Origin: Frigoribacterium endophyticum
GTDB taxonomy: Bacteria; Actinomycetota; Actinomycetes; Actinomycetales; Microbacteriaceae
DNA length: 64,000 nt
Direction of reading: 5' to 3'
NCBI RefSeq assembly: GCF_011759585.1
Contig: NZ_JAAOYV010000003.1
Coordinates: forward strand, 1 to 64,000
Positions 24,625 through 33,215 of this stretch are shown one piece after another. Made by a program: the position numbers and the translations under genes. How positions within the stretch are numbered: position 1 is the first letter of the stretch; every line of letters begins with the position of its first letter. A model generated the notes under the pieces. The model was not told the DNA's origin and made no database searches. It was given only the letters and a program-made list of their open reading frames with translations.

Positions 24625-27138
24625 TCAGCGCACCGTCACCACCGAGGTCAGACGGCGGGTGTGGTCGACGACCCGCGCCTCCCCGGTCACCTCGACGTCG
24701 ACCGCGGCGACGACGTCGCTGCTCGAGCGGGCGACCCGCAGCTGCAGGGCCCCCGTCTCGATGCGCCGCAGGCCGTCGCGACCGGTCGCCGAGGCGAGGT
24801 CGACCGGCACCACGATCTCGAGCACGGCCTGCTCGCCGGGCGCGAGCTGCGGGGTGCGCCCGTAGGCGACCAGCCGCTGCCCCGGCCGGACCGTCTCGGC
24901 CACCGGGTCGTGCAGGTAGACCTGCACGACATCGGCCCCGATCCGGTCGCCGGTGTTGTGCACGGTCACGTCGAGCGCGACCTCGCCGACGGTCGGCACG
25001 CGCAGCGGCCCGTCGTCGCCGCCGGGAACGACGACGTCCCAGTCGAAGGTCGTGTACGACAGCCCGTGCCCGAAGCCGAAGGCCGGCGTCGGGTCGACGT
25101 CCGACACGGCCGACCGCGCGGCGAGCGGGCTCTGCAGGTAGGTCGACGGCTGGGCTCCCGGGTGGGCCGGCACGCTCACGGGCAGCCGGCCCGAGGGCGT
25201 GACCGCGCCGGTGAGCACGTCGACGACGGCCGCCGCGCCCTCCTCGCCGGGGAAGAACGCCTGCACGACCGCGGCCGCCTCCGTGGCGGCGCGGCCGAGG
25301 GCGTAGGGGCGCCCGGTGAACAGCACGACGACCGTCGGCGTGCCGGTGTCGAGCACGGCGTCGAGCAGGTGCTGCTGCACGCCGGGCAGCGCGAGGTCGA
25401 CGGCGTCGCAGCCCTCGCCGCTCGTGCCGCGGCCGAAGAGGCCGGCGCGGTCGCCGAGCACGACCAGCGCGACGTCGGCGTCGCGGGCGGCGTCGACGGC
25501 GGCGGGGATGCCGGAGGCGTCCGTCCCGTCCACGTCGCAGCCCGCGACGACCGCGCCCAGGCCGGGCGCCGCCTCCCGCAGGCGCTCCGCGAAGGTGGGC
25601 AGCTCGATGCCGACCGCGACGTCGGGGTGCTGCGACCCCACGTGCGCCGGGAACGAGTAGCAGCCGAGCAGCGCCGCGGAGGTGTCGGCGTTCGGGCCGA
25701 CCACGGCGAGGCGCGGGGCGGTGCCCCGGTCGGCGCCGGTGCCCTGGTCGGCGCCGGAGGCCGAGCCGACCCCGGTCAGCGGGAGCGCCCCGGTGAGCGG
25801 CAGCACCCCGTCGTTGCGCAGCAGCACGACGGCCTCGTCGGCGAGCCGCCGGGCGAGGGCGCGGTTGCCGGCCGTGTCGAGGTCGATGTCGTCGGCGCGG
25901 GCGAGGGGCGCCTCCGGGTCCCACCCGGGGTCGAGCAGCCCGAGCTCGGCCTTCTGGGTCAGCACGCGGAGCGCGGCCCGGTCGATCAGGGCCTCGTCGA
26001 CCTCGCCGGCGCGCACGGCGGCGACGAGGGCCGGCCCGAACGCGTCGACCGTGGGCAGCTCGACGTCGACGCCGGCGGCGAGGGCCAGCCCCGCCGCCTC
26101 GGCCCGCGAGCCCGCGACGCCGTGCAGCGTCTCGAGGAAGGCGACGCCGAAGTAGTCGGCGACGACGGTGCCGTCGAAGCCCCAGGTGTCGCGCAGCAGC
26201 CCGGTCAGCAGCGACTCGTCGGCGGCCGAGGGCACCCCGTCGATGTCGGTGTAGGCGTGCATGACGCTCCGCACGCCGCCGAGGGCCACGGCCATCTCGA
26301 ACGGCGGCAGCACGACGTCGGCGAGCTCGCGCCGCCCCATCGAGACGGGGGCGAGGTTGCGGCCCGCGCGCGACGCCGAGTAGCCGGCGAAGTGCTTGAG
26401 CGTCGCGACGACGCCGGCGCTCTCGAGCCCCTGTACATAGGCGGTGGCGACGGTGCCCACGAGGTGCGGGTCTTCTCCGATGGTCTCCTCGACGCGGCCC
26501 CAGCGGGCGTCGCGGACGACGTCGAGCACGGGGGCGAGCCCCTGGTGCACGCCGACCGAGCGCACGTCGTCGCCGATGCGCGAGGCCATCTCGCGGACGA
26601 GCTCCGGGTCGAAGGAGGCGCCCCACGAGAGCGGCACCGGGTACGCGGTGGCGCCCCAGGCCGCGAAGCCCGCGAGGCACTCCTCGTGCGCGAGGGCCGG
26701 CACGCCGAAGCGGCCGCTCTCGACGATGGTGCGCTGGGTGCGGGCCAGCGAACGGGCGCCGGCCACGGCCTCGACCGGGGCCGTGCCGAACGGGCGCGTC
26801 AGCTGCCCGAGGCCCGTCGGCAGCAGCTCGTCGAGCGAGACGGGCTCGGCCATGTCGTGCTGGTGGGGCGCGACCTCGGCGCCGTCGGCTGAGGCGCCGA
26901 CCCAGATGCCGAACAGCTGGGCGGTCTTCTCCTCGAGGGTCATCGCCGCGACGAGGGCCGCGGCGCGCTCCGCGGCAGGCAGGGCCGGGTCGCGCCAGGG
27001 GCCGTCGAGGGGGGCCGACGAGGAGGCGCGGGCCGGCTCCGCCGCCGCCCCTCCCGCCGCCGGGGCGCCGGCGCCGATGCCGGCGCTCGTGCTGGTGCTG
27101 GTGCTGGTGCCGGTGCTGGTGCTGGTGCTGCTGGTCAT
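24625..27138 (-). CDS. GH3 beta-glycosidase, BxlA-like
   Basis: An 837-residue GH3 enzyme with no signal peptide, so cytoplasmic. After a Ser/Thr- and Ala-rich N-terminal tail of about 45 residues come the (beta/alpha)8 domain with LKHFAGYSASRAGRNLAPV, the nucleophile Asp in GTVVADYFGV (about residue 327), the alpha/beta sandwich domain, and a C-terminal fibronectin-III-like domain (ADVVQVYLHDP). As last gene of a binding protein-permease-permease-GH3 operon facing a LacI gene, it matches Streptomyces bxlEFGA, where BxlA is a beta-xylosidase cleaving imported xylobiose; beta-glucosidase is the alternative. ATG 27138 lies one base after the permease stop. Confidence 0.9.
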   Translation of the reverse strand: MTSSTSTSTGTSTSTSTSAGIGAGAPAAGGAAAEPARASSSAPLDGPWRDPALPAAERAAALVAAMTLEEKTAQLFGIWVGASADGAEVAPHQHDMAEPVSLDELLPTGLGQLTRPFGTAPVEAVAGARSLARTQRTIVESGRFGVPALAHEECLAGFAAWGATAYPVPLSWGASFDPELVREMASRIGDDVRSVGVHQGLAPVLDVVRDARWGRVEETIGEDPHLVGTVATAYVQGLESAGVVATLKHFAGYSASRAGRNLAPVSMGRRELADVVLPPFEMAVALGGVRSVMHAYTDIDGVPSAADESLLTGLLRDTWGFDGTVVADYFGVAFLETLHGVAGSRAEAAGLALAAGVDVELPTVDAFGPALVAAVRAGEVDEALIDRAALRVLTQKAELGLLDPGWDPEAPLARADDIDLDTAGNRALARRLADEAVVLLRNDGVLPLTGALPLTGVGSASGADQGTGADRGTAPRLAVVGPNADTSAALLGCYSFPAHVGSQHPDVAVGIELPTFAERLREAAPGLGAVVAGCDVDGTDASGIPAAVDAARDADVALVVLGDRAGLFGRGTSGEGCDAVDLALPGVQQHLLDAVLDTGTPTVVVLFTGRPYALGRAATEAAAVVQAFFPGEEGAAAVVDVLTGAVTPSGRLPVSVPAHPGAQPSTYLQSPLAARSAVSDVDPTPAFGFGHGLSYTTFDWDVVVPGGDDGPLRVPTVGEVALDVTVHNTGDRIGADVVQVYLHDPVAETVRPGQRLVAYGRTPQLAPGEQAVLEIVVPVDLASATGRDGLRRIETGALQLRVARSSSDVVAAVDVEVTGEARVVDHTRRLTSVVTVR
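27089..27130 (-). repeat. Hexanucleotide repeat in the GH3 N-terminus
   Basis: About seven near-identical copies of a hexamer (CAGCAC on the coding strand) encode the Ser-Thr-rich tail at residues 3-18. Changes in copy number would stay in frame. Confidence 0.8.
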
Positions 27139-27139
27139 G

Positions 27140-27961
27140 TCACTTGCCGCCTACTCCGATGAGGCCCTGCACCAGCGCGCGACGCGCGAAGAGGTAGAGC
27201 ACGAGGATCGGGATCATCGAGAGCACCACCGCGGCCAGGAGGCCGGGGATGTTCACGCCGTACTGGGTCTGGAAGTTGAAGAGTCCGAGGGTGACGACCC
27301 GGGTGTCGTCGGACTGCGTGAGGATCAGGGGGAAGAGGAAGCCGTTCCACGCCTGGAGCGCCGAGAAGACGACGATCGTCGCGAGGCCGCCCTTCGAGAG
27401 CGGCAGCACGAGCCGGAAGAACGCGCGGAACGGCGTCGCGCCGTCCATCGACATCGCCTCGTAGAGCTCGGGCGAGATGTCGCGCATGACGCCCGACAGG
27501 ATGAGCGTGCAGACCGGCAGCGCGAACGCCGCGGTCGGCAGGATGACCCCGAGGAGGTTGTCGTACAGCCCGGCGACCGAGATCAGGTAGAAGATCGGCA
27601 CGATCACGGCCTGCGCCGGCACCGCGAGCCCGAGCAGGAAGACGCGGAACACGCCCCGCACGAGCGGCGAGGTGCTGCGCACGATCGCGTAGGCGAGCGG
27701 CGGCACGAGCAGCAGCACGACGAGCACCACGGCGACCGTGACGAACAGCGTGTTGAGGAAGTACTGGGCGAAGCCGGTGTCGAAGGCGTCGACGTAGTTC
27801 GAGAGCGTGAAGTCGCCGAACGGCAGCGAGAGCGGGCCGTTCGCGGCGTAGCCGGTGCGGGTCTGCAGGGTGGCCGTGACCATCGCGTAGAGCGGCAGGG
27901 CCACGACGGCGAGCCAGATCGCGGCGAGGGTGCCGGCGATCCAGTTGGGTCGGGTGGTCAT
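27140..27961 (-). CDS. ABC transporter permease (MalG type, BxlG-like)
   Basis: A 273-residue permease with six predicted helices and the EAA loop YEAMSMDGATPFRAFFRLVLPLSKGG (about residues 186-211). It is the second membrane subunit of the third importer. Its start overlaps the upstream permease stop by one base (TGATG), and the GH3 gene follows after a single base. No ATPase gene is present in the operon. Confidence 0.9.
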   Translation of the reverse strand: MTTRPNWIAGTLAAIWLAVVALPLYAMVTATLQTRTGYAANGPLSLPFGDFTLSNYVDAFDTGFAQYFLNTLFVTVAVVLVVLLLVPPLAYAIVRSTSPLVRGVFRVFLLGLAVPAQAVIVPIFYLISVAGLYDNLLGVILPTAAFALPVCTLILSGVMRDISPELYEAMSMDGATPFRAFFRLVLPLSKGGLATIVVFSALQAWNGFLFPLILTQSDDTRVVTLGLFNFQTQYGVNIPGLLAAVVLSMIPILVLYLFARRALVQGLIGVGGK

Positions 27962-28914
27962 CAGACTCCTTCTGCCTGGGAGCGCATCTCGCCGTAGCCC
28001 GAGAACTTGACGACGATCAGCGAGATCGCCGTCGCGACGACCACGAGCGCGACCGCGATGACGCTGGCGCCGCCGAAGTCGAACGACGAGAAGGCCTTCT
28101 GGTACATGTACAGCGGCGAGACGAGCGTGTCGGTGCCGGGGCCGCCGTTGGTGAGGATCAGCACGGTCTCGAAGGTGGTGAGGCCGCCGACGAGCATGAG
28201 GATCAGCGACGTGACCACGGTGTTCTTGAGCTGCGGCAGCGTGATGCTGAAGAACTGGCGCACCGTGCCGGCGCCGTCGAGCGAGGCCGCCTGGTAGAGC
28301 ACGGCGGGGATGCCGCGGGCGCCGCCCTGGTAGATCAGCGTGTGGAACGGCGTGTACTGCCAGGTGCTGACGAACACGAGCACCGCGATCGCCGTGCCCT
28401 GGTGGCCGAACAGGTTGCCGTCGCCGAAGAGCCAGGGCGCGCTGCCGGGGATGCCGAAGTTGGGGTCGAGCAGCGCTCGCCAGAGCACCGAGATGGCGGC
28501 CGACGAGAGCAGCAGGGGGATGAACCAGATCGCGACGACGGCGGCGCGGGCGCGCTGCTGGCCGGCGGCCCAGACCCCGAGGAGGAGCGAGACCGGGGTC
28601 TGGACCGCGATCGAGAGCAGCACGAGCACGACGGTCAGCCCGATGCTCTTCAGCAGCAGGGAGTCCTGGCCGATGCGGGTCCAGTTGTCGAGGCCGACGA
28701 ACCGGGGGTCGCCGATGCCGCCCCAGGTGACGAACGACATCCAGACCGTGGCGACGAGCGGCACGAGGGCGAAGAGCCCGAAGAAGACGGTGGCGGGCAG
28801 CGCCCAGACGGAGCCGGGCCGGCCGACGGCGGCCTGCCCCGTCCGGGGCCGACCGGCACGGCGAACCGTGCCGGTCGACCCGAGCGCCCCGCGACGAGCG
28901 GTGGCGGACGACAT
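27961..28914 (-). CDS. ABC transporter permease (MalF type, BxlF-like)
   Basis: A 317-residue permease with a 35-residue basic cytoplasmic N-terminus, six helices and the coupling loop YQAASLDGAGTVRQFFSITLPQLKN. It pairs with the 27140 permease. The ATG at 28914 overlaps the binding-protein stop (TGATG); a GTG three bases upstream is also possible. Confidence 0.9.
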   Translation of the reverse strand: MSSATARRGALGSTGTVRRAGRPRTGQAAVGRPGSVWALPATVFFGLFALVPLVATVWMSFVTWGGIGDPRFVGLDNWTRIGQDSLLLKSIGLTVVLVLLSIAVQTPVSLLLGVWAAGQQRARAAVVAIWFIPLLLSSAAISVLWRALLDPNFGIPGSAPWLFGDGNLFGHQGTAIAVLVFVSTWQYTPFHTLIYQGGARGIPAVLYQAASLDGAGTVRQFFSITLPQLKNTVVTSLILMLVGGLTTFETVLILTNGGPGTDTLVSPLYMYQKAFSSFDFGGASVIAVALVVVATAISLIVVKFSGYGEMRSQAEGV

Positions 28915-30230
28915 CACGGAGCCTGCAGCGCCTGCATGGCGGCGATGAAGCCGTCCTCGTCGAGGGTGCCGCTGAAGTACTGCGCGACGGCGGTGTGGAT
29001 CGGCGTCATCGCGGCGGGCGGGTAGGCCTGGTCCCACGAGAGCTGGAACGACGGGGCGTCGGCCACGAGGTCGAACTGGTACTGCGAGTAGGCCGGGTCG
29101 GCCGCCGTCGACAGGAAGTCGGGCGTGTTCGTCGTGGTCGGCAGGTTGCCGATCGCGAGCTGCTGCTGCACGAACTCGTCGCTGTACATGATCTTCAGGA
29201 AGTCCTCGACGGCGTCGGGGTACCGCGTGCCCTTGATGACCGAGTAGAAGTTGTTCGTGTTGCCCGCGAGGTTGGCCGGGTCGCCCTTGCCGCCCTCGAC
29301 GGTCGGGAAGGTCGTGTAGCCGAGGTCGGTCGCGGCGAACTCCGGGTCCTCGTTCTGCTGCGTCGAGTACTCCCACGAGCCCATCAGCTCGAACGCGGCC
29401 TTGCCGGTGCGGAGCAGGGCGGGCGAGCCGCCGTCGGTGAACTTGACCGAGTCGAAGTTCGTGCCGAAGCCGCCGGCGTCGACGAGGTCGCGCAGCATGC
29501 CGAGCGCCTCCCTGCTGTCGTCGCTGGCCCAGGCGTCGGCGTCGCCGTCGAGGGCCGACTGGAACAGCTCGGGCCCGGCGACGCGGTCGTACGCGTACTG
29601 GAACCACATCTGGGTCGGCCACTGGTCGCCGCCGCCGAGCGCGATCGGGGTGACCCCGGCGCCCTTCAGCGTCTCGACGGCCGCCATCAGGTCGTCCCAG
29701 GTCTCGGGAACGGCGATGCCGGCGTCGGCGAGGACCTTCTTGTTGTAGAAGAGCATCACGGGCTGCGTGCCGCGCATCGGCACCCCGTAGGCCTTCTCGT
29801 CGAAGCGGGCCGTGTCGAAGACCGAGGGCAGGAAGGCCTCCTCCAGCTGCGGGTCGTCGGCGATCATGTCGTCGAGCGGCAGCAGCAGGTCGGCGTCGAC
29901 GAACGGCTTGATGCTGCCGCCGCCCCAGTTGAAGAAGACGTCGGGCGCGCTGTCCGTGTCGATGATCGTCTGCAGCTTCTGCTGGTAGTTCGCGCCGGGG
30001 ATGACGTCCAGGACGGCCTTGACGTCGCTGGTCTCGTTGAACTTCGCGACCACCGCCTCCTCGACCTTGTTGGTGGCGTCGCCGTACACGGCGACGTGGA
30101 TCTCGTTCTCGGGGCGGCTCTCGGCGCCGGAGCCGCCGGAGCAGCCGGCGAGGAGCGCGCCGGTGGCGAGCGTCGCGACGACCGCGAGCGACCGCCGCAG
30201 TCGCCGGGAGCGGGGGGATGAACTGTTCAT
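28914..30230 (-). CDS. ABC transporter sugar-binding lipoprotein (BxlE-like)
   Basis: A 438-residue family 1 extracellular solute-binding lipoprotein. Signal peptide with lipobox LLAGC, then the linker SGGSGAES and the fold beginning IHVAVYGDATNKVEEAVVAKFNE. DVFFNWGGGSIKPFVDADLLLPLDD and the YPDAVEDFLKIMYSDEF segment match BxlE/XynF-like xylo-oligosaccharide binders. The ATG at 30230 is chosen because the preceding residues are not signal-like and AAGG lies upstream. First gene of the operon, controlled by the operator at 30244. Confidence 0.92.
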   Translation of the reverse strand: MNSSSPRSRRLRRSLAVVATLATGALLAGCSGGSGAESRPENEIHVAVYGDATNKVEEAVVAKFNETSDVKAVLDVIPGANYQQKLQTIIDTDSAPDVFFNWGGGSIKPFVDADLLLPLDDMIADDPQLEEAFLPSVFDTARFDEKAYGVPMRGTQPVMLFYNKKVLADAGIAVPETWDDLMAAVETLKGAGVTPIALGGGDQWPTQMWFQYAYDRVAGPELFQSALDGDADAWASDDSREALGMLRDLVDAGGFGTNFDSVKFTDGGSPALLRTGKAAFELMGSWEYSTQQNEDPEFAATDLGYTTFPTVEGGKGDPANLAGNTNNFYSVIKGTRYPDAVEDFLKIMYSDEFVQQQLAIGNLPTTTNTPDFLSTAADPAYSQYQFDLVADAPSFQLSWDQAYPPAAMTPIHTAVAQYFSGTLDEDGFIAAMQALQAP

Positions 30231-30243
30231 CGTTGAACACCTT

Positions 30244-30256
30244 CCGAAAGTTTCGG
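30244..30256. promoter_or_regulatory. Palindrome CCGAAAGTTTCGG, LacI/BxlR-type operator
   Basis: A perfect 13-nt odd palindrome 14 nt upstream of the binding-protein start, in the 145-nt gap shared with the divergent LacI gene. It contains CGAA...TTCG half-sites like those reported for the Streptomyces xylobiose repressor BxlR. The rest of the gap holds no gene. Confidence 0.72.
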
Positions 30257-30363
30257 TGATTCGCCCGAAATGAGTGCCGGACGGTCGAAGCATAGGCAGG
30301 AGGCGCCCCCGAGGTCAATAGGTTGTCGCAGACCACAAATGGCGGGCGTCGTCGACCGCCAGC

Positions 30364-30369
30364 TACGAT
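30364..30369 (+). promoter_or_regulatory. -10 box TACGAT, leaderless start
   Basis: TACGAT ends 6 nt before the ATG at 30376. Confidence 0.5.
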
Positions 30370-30375
30370 CACCGG

Positions 30376-31398
30376 ATGGACGAGCTCGACGCCGCACCCC
30401 GGACGACGCTGGCCGAGGTGGCCGACGAGGCCGGGGTCTCGCTGTCGACGATCTCGAAAGTGTTGAACGCGCGGGCGGATGTATCGGCGAGCACCCGCGC
30501 CCGCGTCGAGGCCCTGCTCGAGGACCGCGGCTACCGCCGCCGGCCCTCGCCCTCCCGGTCGTCCACCCTCGTCGAGCTGGTCTTCCACGAGCTCGACTCG
30601 GCCTGGGCGCTCGAGATCATCCGCGGCGTGGAGGACGTCGCCCGCGCTCGCGGGCTCAGCGTCGTGCTCACCCAGAGCGGCGACCGGCACTCGCCCGACG
30701 CGGGCTGGGTCGACGGGGTGCTGCGCCGTCGACCGGCCGGCGTGGTGCTGGTCTTCTCCGACCTGGGGGAGTCGCAGACCGCCCAGCTGCGCTCGCGCGA
30801 CATCCCCTTCGTGATCGTCGACCCCGCCGGCGACCCCGCGCCCGACGTGCCCTCGGTGGGCTCGGCCAACTGGTCGGGCGGCATGGCCGCCACCCGGCAC
30901 CTGCTCGAGCTCGGCCACCGGCGGATCGCCGCGATCACCGGCCCCGACGACATGATGTGCTCGCTCGCCCGGCTCGACGGCTACCGCTCGGCGATGGGCG
31001 CCGCGGGCGTCGCCGTCGACGAGCGGCACGTCGCGTTCGGCGACTTCCAGGTCGGCGGCGGCCGCGAGGCGGCGATGCGGATGCTCCGGCTGCCCGAGCC
31101 CCCCACCGCGATCTTCGCGGGCAGCGACCTCCAGGCGCTGGGCGTCTTCGACGCGGCCCGCTCGCTCGGCCTCGCCGTGCCCGACGACCTCTCCGTCGTC
31201 GGCTACGACGACCTGCCGCTCGCCGAGTGGACGAGTCCCCGCCTCACCACCGTGCACCAGCCGCTGCGCGAGATGGCGCAGGAGGCGACGCGGCTCGTGC
31301 TCGGCGGCACCGCGGGGCGGCCGACCCGGCTCGACCTCGCGACGTACCTGGTGCGGCGCGAGAGCACGGCGGCGCCGGCGCCCGCCGCAGCCGCCTAG
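30376..31398 (+). CDS. LacI-family repressor, BxlR-like
   Basis: A 340-residue repressor. The helix-turn-helix [27 protein letters not shown] starts at residue 11. The effector domain begins [31 protein letters not shown] and contains [20 protein letters not shown], wording characteristic of actinobacterial xylan/xylobiose regulators. The motif [23 protein letters not shown] is the usual LacI C-terminal signature. It is divergent from the bxl-like operon with the palindrome at 30244 between them, so it most likely represses that operon until a xylo-oligosaccharide binds. Its stop overlaps that of the next, convergent gene by 3 bases. Confidence 0.92.
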   Translation: MDELDAAPRTTLAEVADEAGVSLSTISKVLNARADVSASTRARVEALLEDRGYRRRPSPSRSSTLVELVFHELDSAWALEIIRGVEDVARARGLSVVLTQSGDRHSPDAGWVDGVLRRRPAGVVLVFSDLGESQTAQLRSRDIPFVIVDPAGDPAPDVPSVGSANWSGGMAATRHLLELGHRRIAAITGPDDMMCSLARLDGYRSAMGAAGVAVDERHVAFGDFQVGGGREAAMRMLRLPEPPTAIFAGSDLQALGVFDAARSLGLAVPDDLSVVGYDDLPLAEWTSPRLTTVHQPLREMAQEATRLVLGGTAGRPTRLDLATYLVRRESTAAPAPAAAA

Positions 31399-32369
31399 CC
31401 GGCCTGCCGCAGCGGCGCGCGCCCGGCGAACGTCGCCCGGTACGCCCGCGGCGTCGTGCCCAGCACGCGCCCGAAGTGGTGCCGCAGTACGGCCGACGAC
31501 CCGAAGCCGACGCTCGCCGCGATCGCGTCGAGCCCGAGCGACGTCGTCTCGAGCAGCTGCTGGGCCCGCAGGAGGCGCTGCCTCGTCACCCAGGCCGCCG
31601 GCGTCGTGCCCCGCTCGGCCCGGAAGCGCCGGGCGAACGTCCGCGGCGACATGTGCACCCGCGCGGCCAGCGACTCCACCGGGAGCTCCTCGTCGAGGTG
31701 CTCGAGCACCCACGCCGTGAGGGGAGCGAGCGAGGTGTCGGGCTCGGCCGGCAGCGGGGACTCGATGAACTGGCTCTGGCCGCCGTCGCGGTGCGGGGGC
31801 ACCACCATGCGCCGGGCGACGACGTTCGCGGCGGCGGCGCCGGCCACCCGGCGGACGAAGTGCAGGCAGGCGTCGATGCCGGCCGCGGTGCCGGCCCCGG
31901 TGATGACGCGGCGGTCCTCGACGAAGAGCACGTCGGGGTCGACCGTGACGGCGGGGTGCTCGGCGGCGAGGCGGTCGGCGTACATCCAGTGCGTGGTGGC
32001 GCGGCGGCCGTCGAGCACGCCCGCCGCCGCGAGCACGAAGGCGCCGCTGCAGACGCTGATCAGCCACGCGCCGCGGGCCTCGGCGCGGCGGATCAGGTCG
32101 AGGGCCGCGGGGGAGAGTGCGTCGGGGCCGGTGCCGAGGGCGGGCACGCAGATGACGTCGGCGCCCTCGGCGGCGTCGAGCCCCAGCTCGACCGTGATCG
32201 AGAAGCCCTGGTTCGTGCGCACGAGGCCGGGGCGCTCGGTGACGACCCGGTGCTCGAAGGCGGGGCCGCCGGCGGCGCGGCGGTCGAGGCCGAAGACCTC
32301 GCAGAGCACCCCGAACTCGAAGGGGGCGACGCCGTCGGCGACGAGGGTGGCGACGGTCAGGGGCTCCAC
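31395..32369 (-). CDS. GlxA-type AraC-family regulator
   Basis: A 324-residue regulator with an N-terminal DJ-1/PfpI-like domain (about 1-175; nucleophile-elbow-like SVCSGAFVLAAAG) and a C-terminal AraC DNA-binding domain (about 215-315; ESLAARVHMSPRTFARRF and the second helix-turn-helix LDAIAASVGFGSSAVLRHHFGRVLGTTP). Such proteins sense small metabolites and often control amine or amino-acid catabolism; the target is unknown. GTG 32369 is chosen because GAGGAG lies a few bases upstream. It is divergent from the HD-domain gene, sharing a 95-nt promoter gap. Confidence 0.88.
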   Translation of the reverse strand: MEPLTVATLVADGVAPFEFGVLCEVFGLDRRAAGGPAFEHRVVTERPGLVRTNQGFSITVELGLDAAEGADVICVPALGTGPDALSPAALDLIRRAEARGAWLISVCSGAFVLAAAGVLDGRRATTHWMYADRLAAEHPAVTVDPDVLFVEDRRVITGAGTAAGIDACLHFVRRVAGAAAANVVARRMVVPPHRDGGQSQFIESPLPAEPDTSLAPLTAWVLEHLDEELPVESLAARVHMSPRTFARRFRAERGTTPAAWVTRQRLLRAQQLLETTSLGLDAIAASVGFGSSAVLRHHFGRVLGTTPRAYRATFAGRAPLRQAG

Positions 32370-32452
32370 GGGTCTCCTCGAGGTGGTCGTGCTTGGCAGG
32401 AACGGTGCGTCTCGTGGCGATGCTGCCACTCGTCGGCGCCCGTGTCCACTCG

Positions 32453-32458
32453 TAGGGT
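32453..32458 (+). promoter_or_regulatory. -10 box TAGGGT, leaderless start
   Basis: TAGGGT ends 6 nt before the ATG at 32465, in the gap shared with the divergent AraC-type gene. Confidence 0.45.
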
Positions 32459-32464
32459 CGCTGC

Positions 32465-33133
32465 ATGACCTCCGCCCCCGCCCCCGCCCCCGCCGACGCC
32501 GCCGCCCGCGTCGAGCAGCTGCTCGCGCCTCCCACCGTCGTGGCCGCGCGCTCGCGCGCCGTGGCGGCCGCCCACGCCTCCGCCGCCCTGGTCGGCCACA
32601 GCGAGCGGTCGTGGGTGCTCGCGGCCGAGCTCGGGCGCCGCGAGGGGGTGGCCTTCGACGCGGAGCTGCTCTACGCCGCGTCGCTGCTGCACGACCTCGG
32701 CCTCGTCGCGTCGTTCGACAGCCACGAGGTCGCCTTCGAGCGGGCGGGCGGCGACGTGGCGCGCGTCTTCGCCGCGGGCGCGGGCTGGGACGACGACCGC
32801 CAGCGGCGCCTCGGCGAGGTCGTCGTGCGCCACATGTGGCCGGCGGTGCCGGCCGAGCTCGACGCCGAGGGGCACCTGCTCGAGCGGGCCACGAGCCTCG
32901 ACGTCAGCGGGGTGGGCGGCGACGACTGGGAGCCCGCGTTCGTCGCGGCCCTCGTCGAGCGGGTGCCGCGCACGGGCTTCGCGGCGGAGTTCGGCGTCGC
33001 GATCGCCGCCCAGGCGCACCGCAAGCCGGCGACCGAGGCGGGCCGCGCCGTCCGCTCGGGCATCACCCGCCGGCTCGCGGAGAACCCGCTCGACCGCCTC
33101 GGCGGGGTCCCGCTCGACCGCCTCGGCGGCTGA
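32465..33133 (+). CDS. HD-domain hydrolase, cyanamide-hydratase-like
   Basis: A 222-residue HD-domain protein. The metal-binding residues are visible as HSERSW (about residue 46) and LLHDLGLV (about 77), followed by conserved VRHMWP. The arrangement is that of the cyanamide hydratase/HDIG group rather than (p)ppGpp enzymes. The substrate is unknown. The C-terminus ends in a short duplicated segment, PLDRLGG twice. Divergent transcription with the GlxA-type regulator suggests it is the regulated target. Confidence 0.82.
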   Translation: MTSAPAPAPADAAARVEQLLAPPTVVAARSRAVAAAHASAALVGHSERSWVLAAELGRREGVAFDAELLYAASLLHDLGLVASFDSHEVAFERAGGDVARVFAAGAGWDDDRQRRLGEVVVRHMWPAVPAELDAEGHLLERATSLDVSGVGGDDWEPAFVAALVERVPRTGFAAEFGVAIAAQAHRKPATEAGRAVRSGITRRLAENPLDRLGGVPLDRLGG

Positions 33134-33215
33134 GTGCGATCCGTCGGAATGGGGAGGCGCCTCCCCGGGTTGCCCCGCTAGCATGATGCAAACGCATGGA
33201 AATGGAGCGCACCCC

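Noticed and set aside
24382-26892. Long plus-strand frame opposite the GH3 gene
   Set aside because: Low-complexity Arg/Gly translation and no motifs; the minus strand carries all GH3 motifs.
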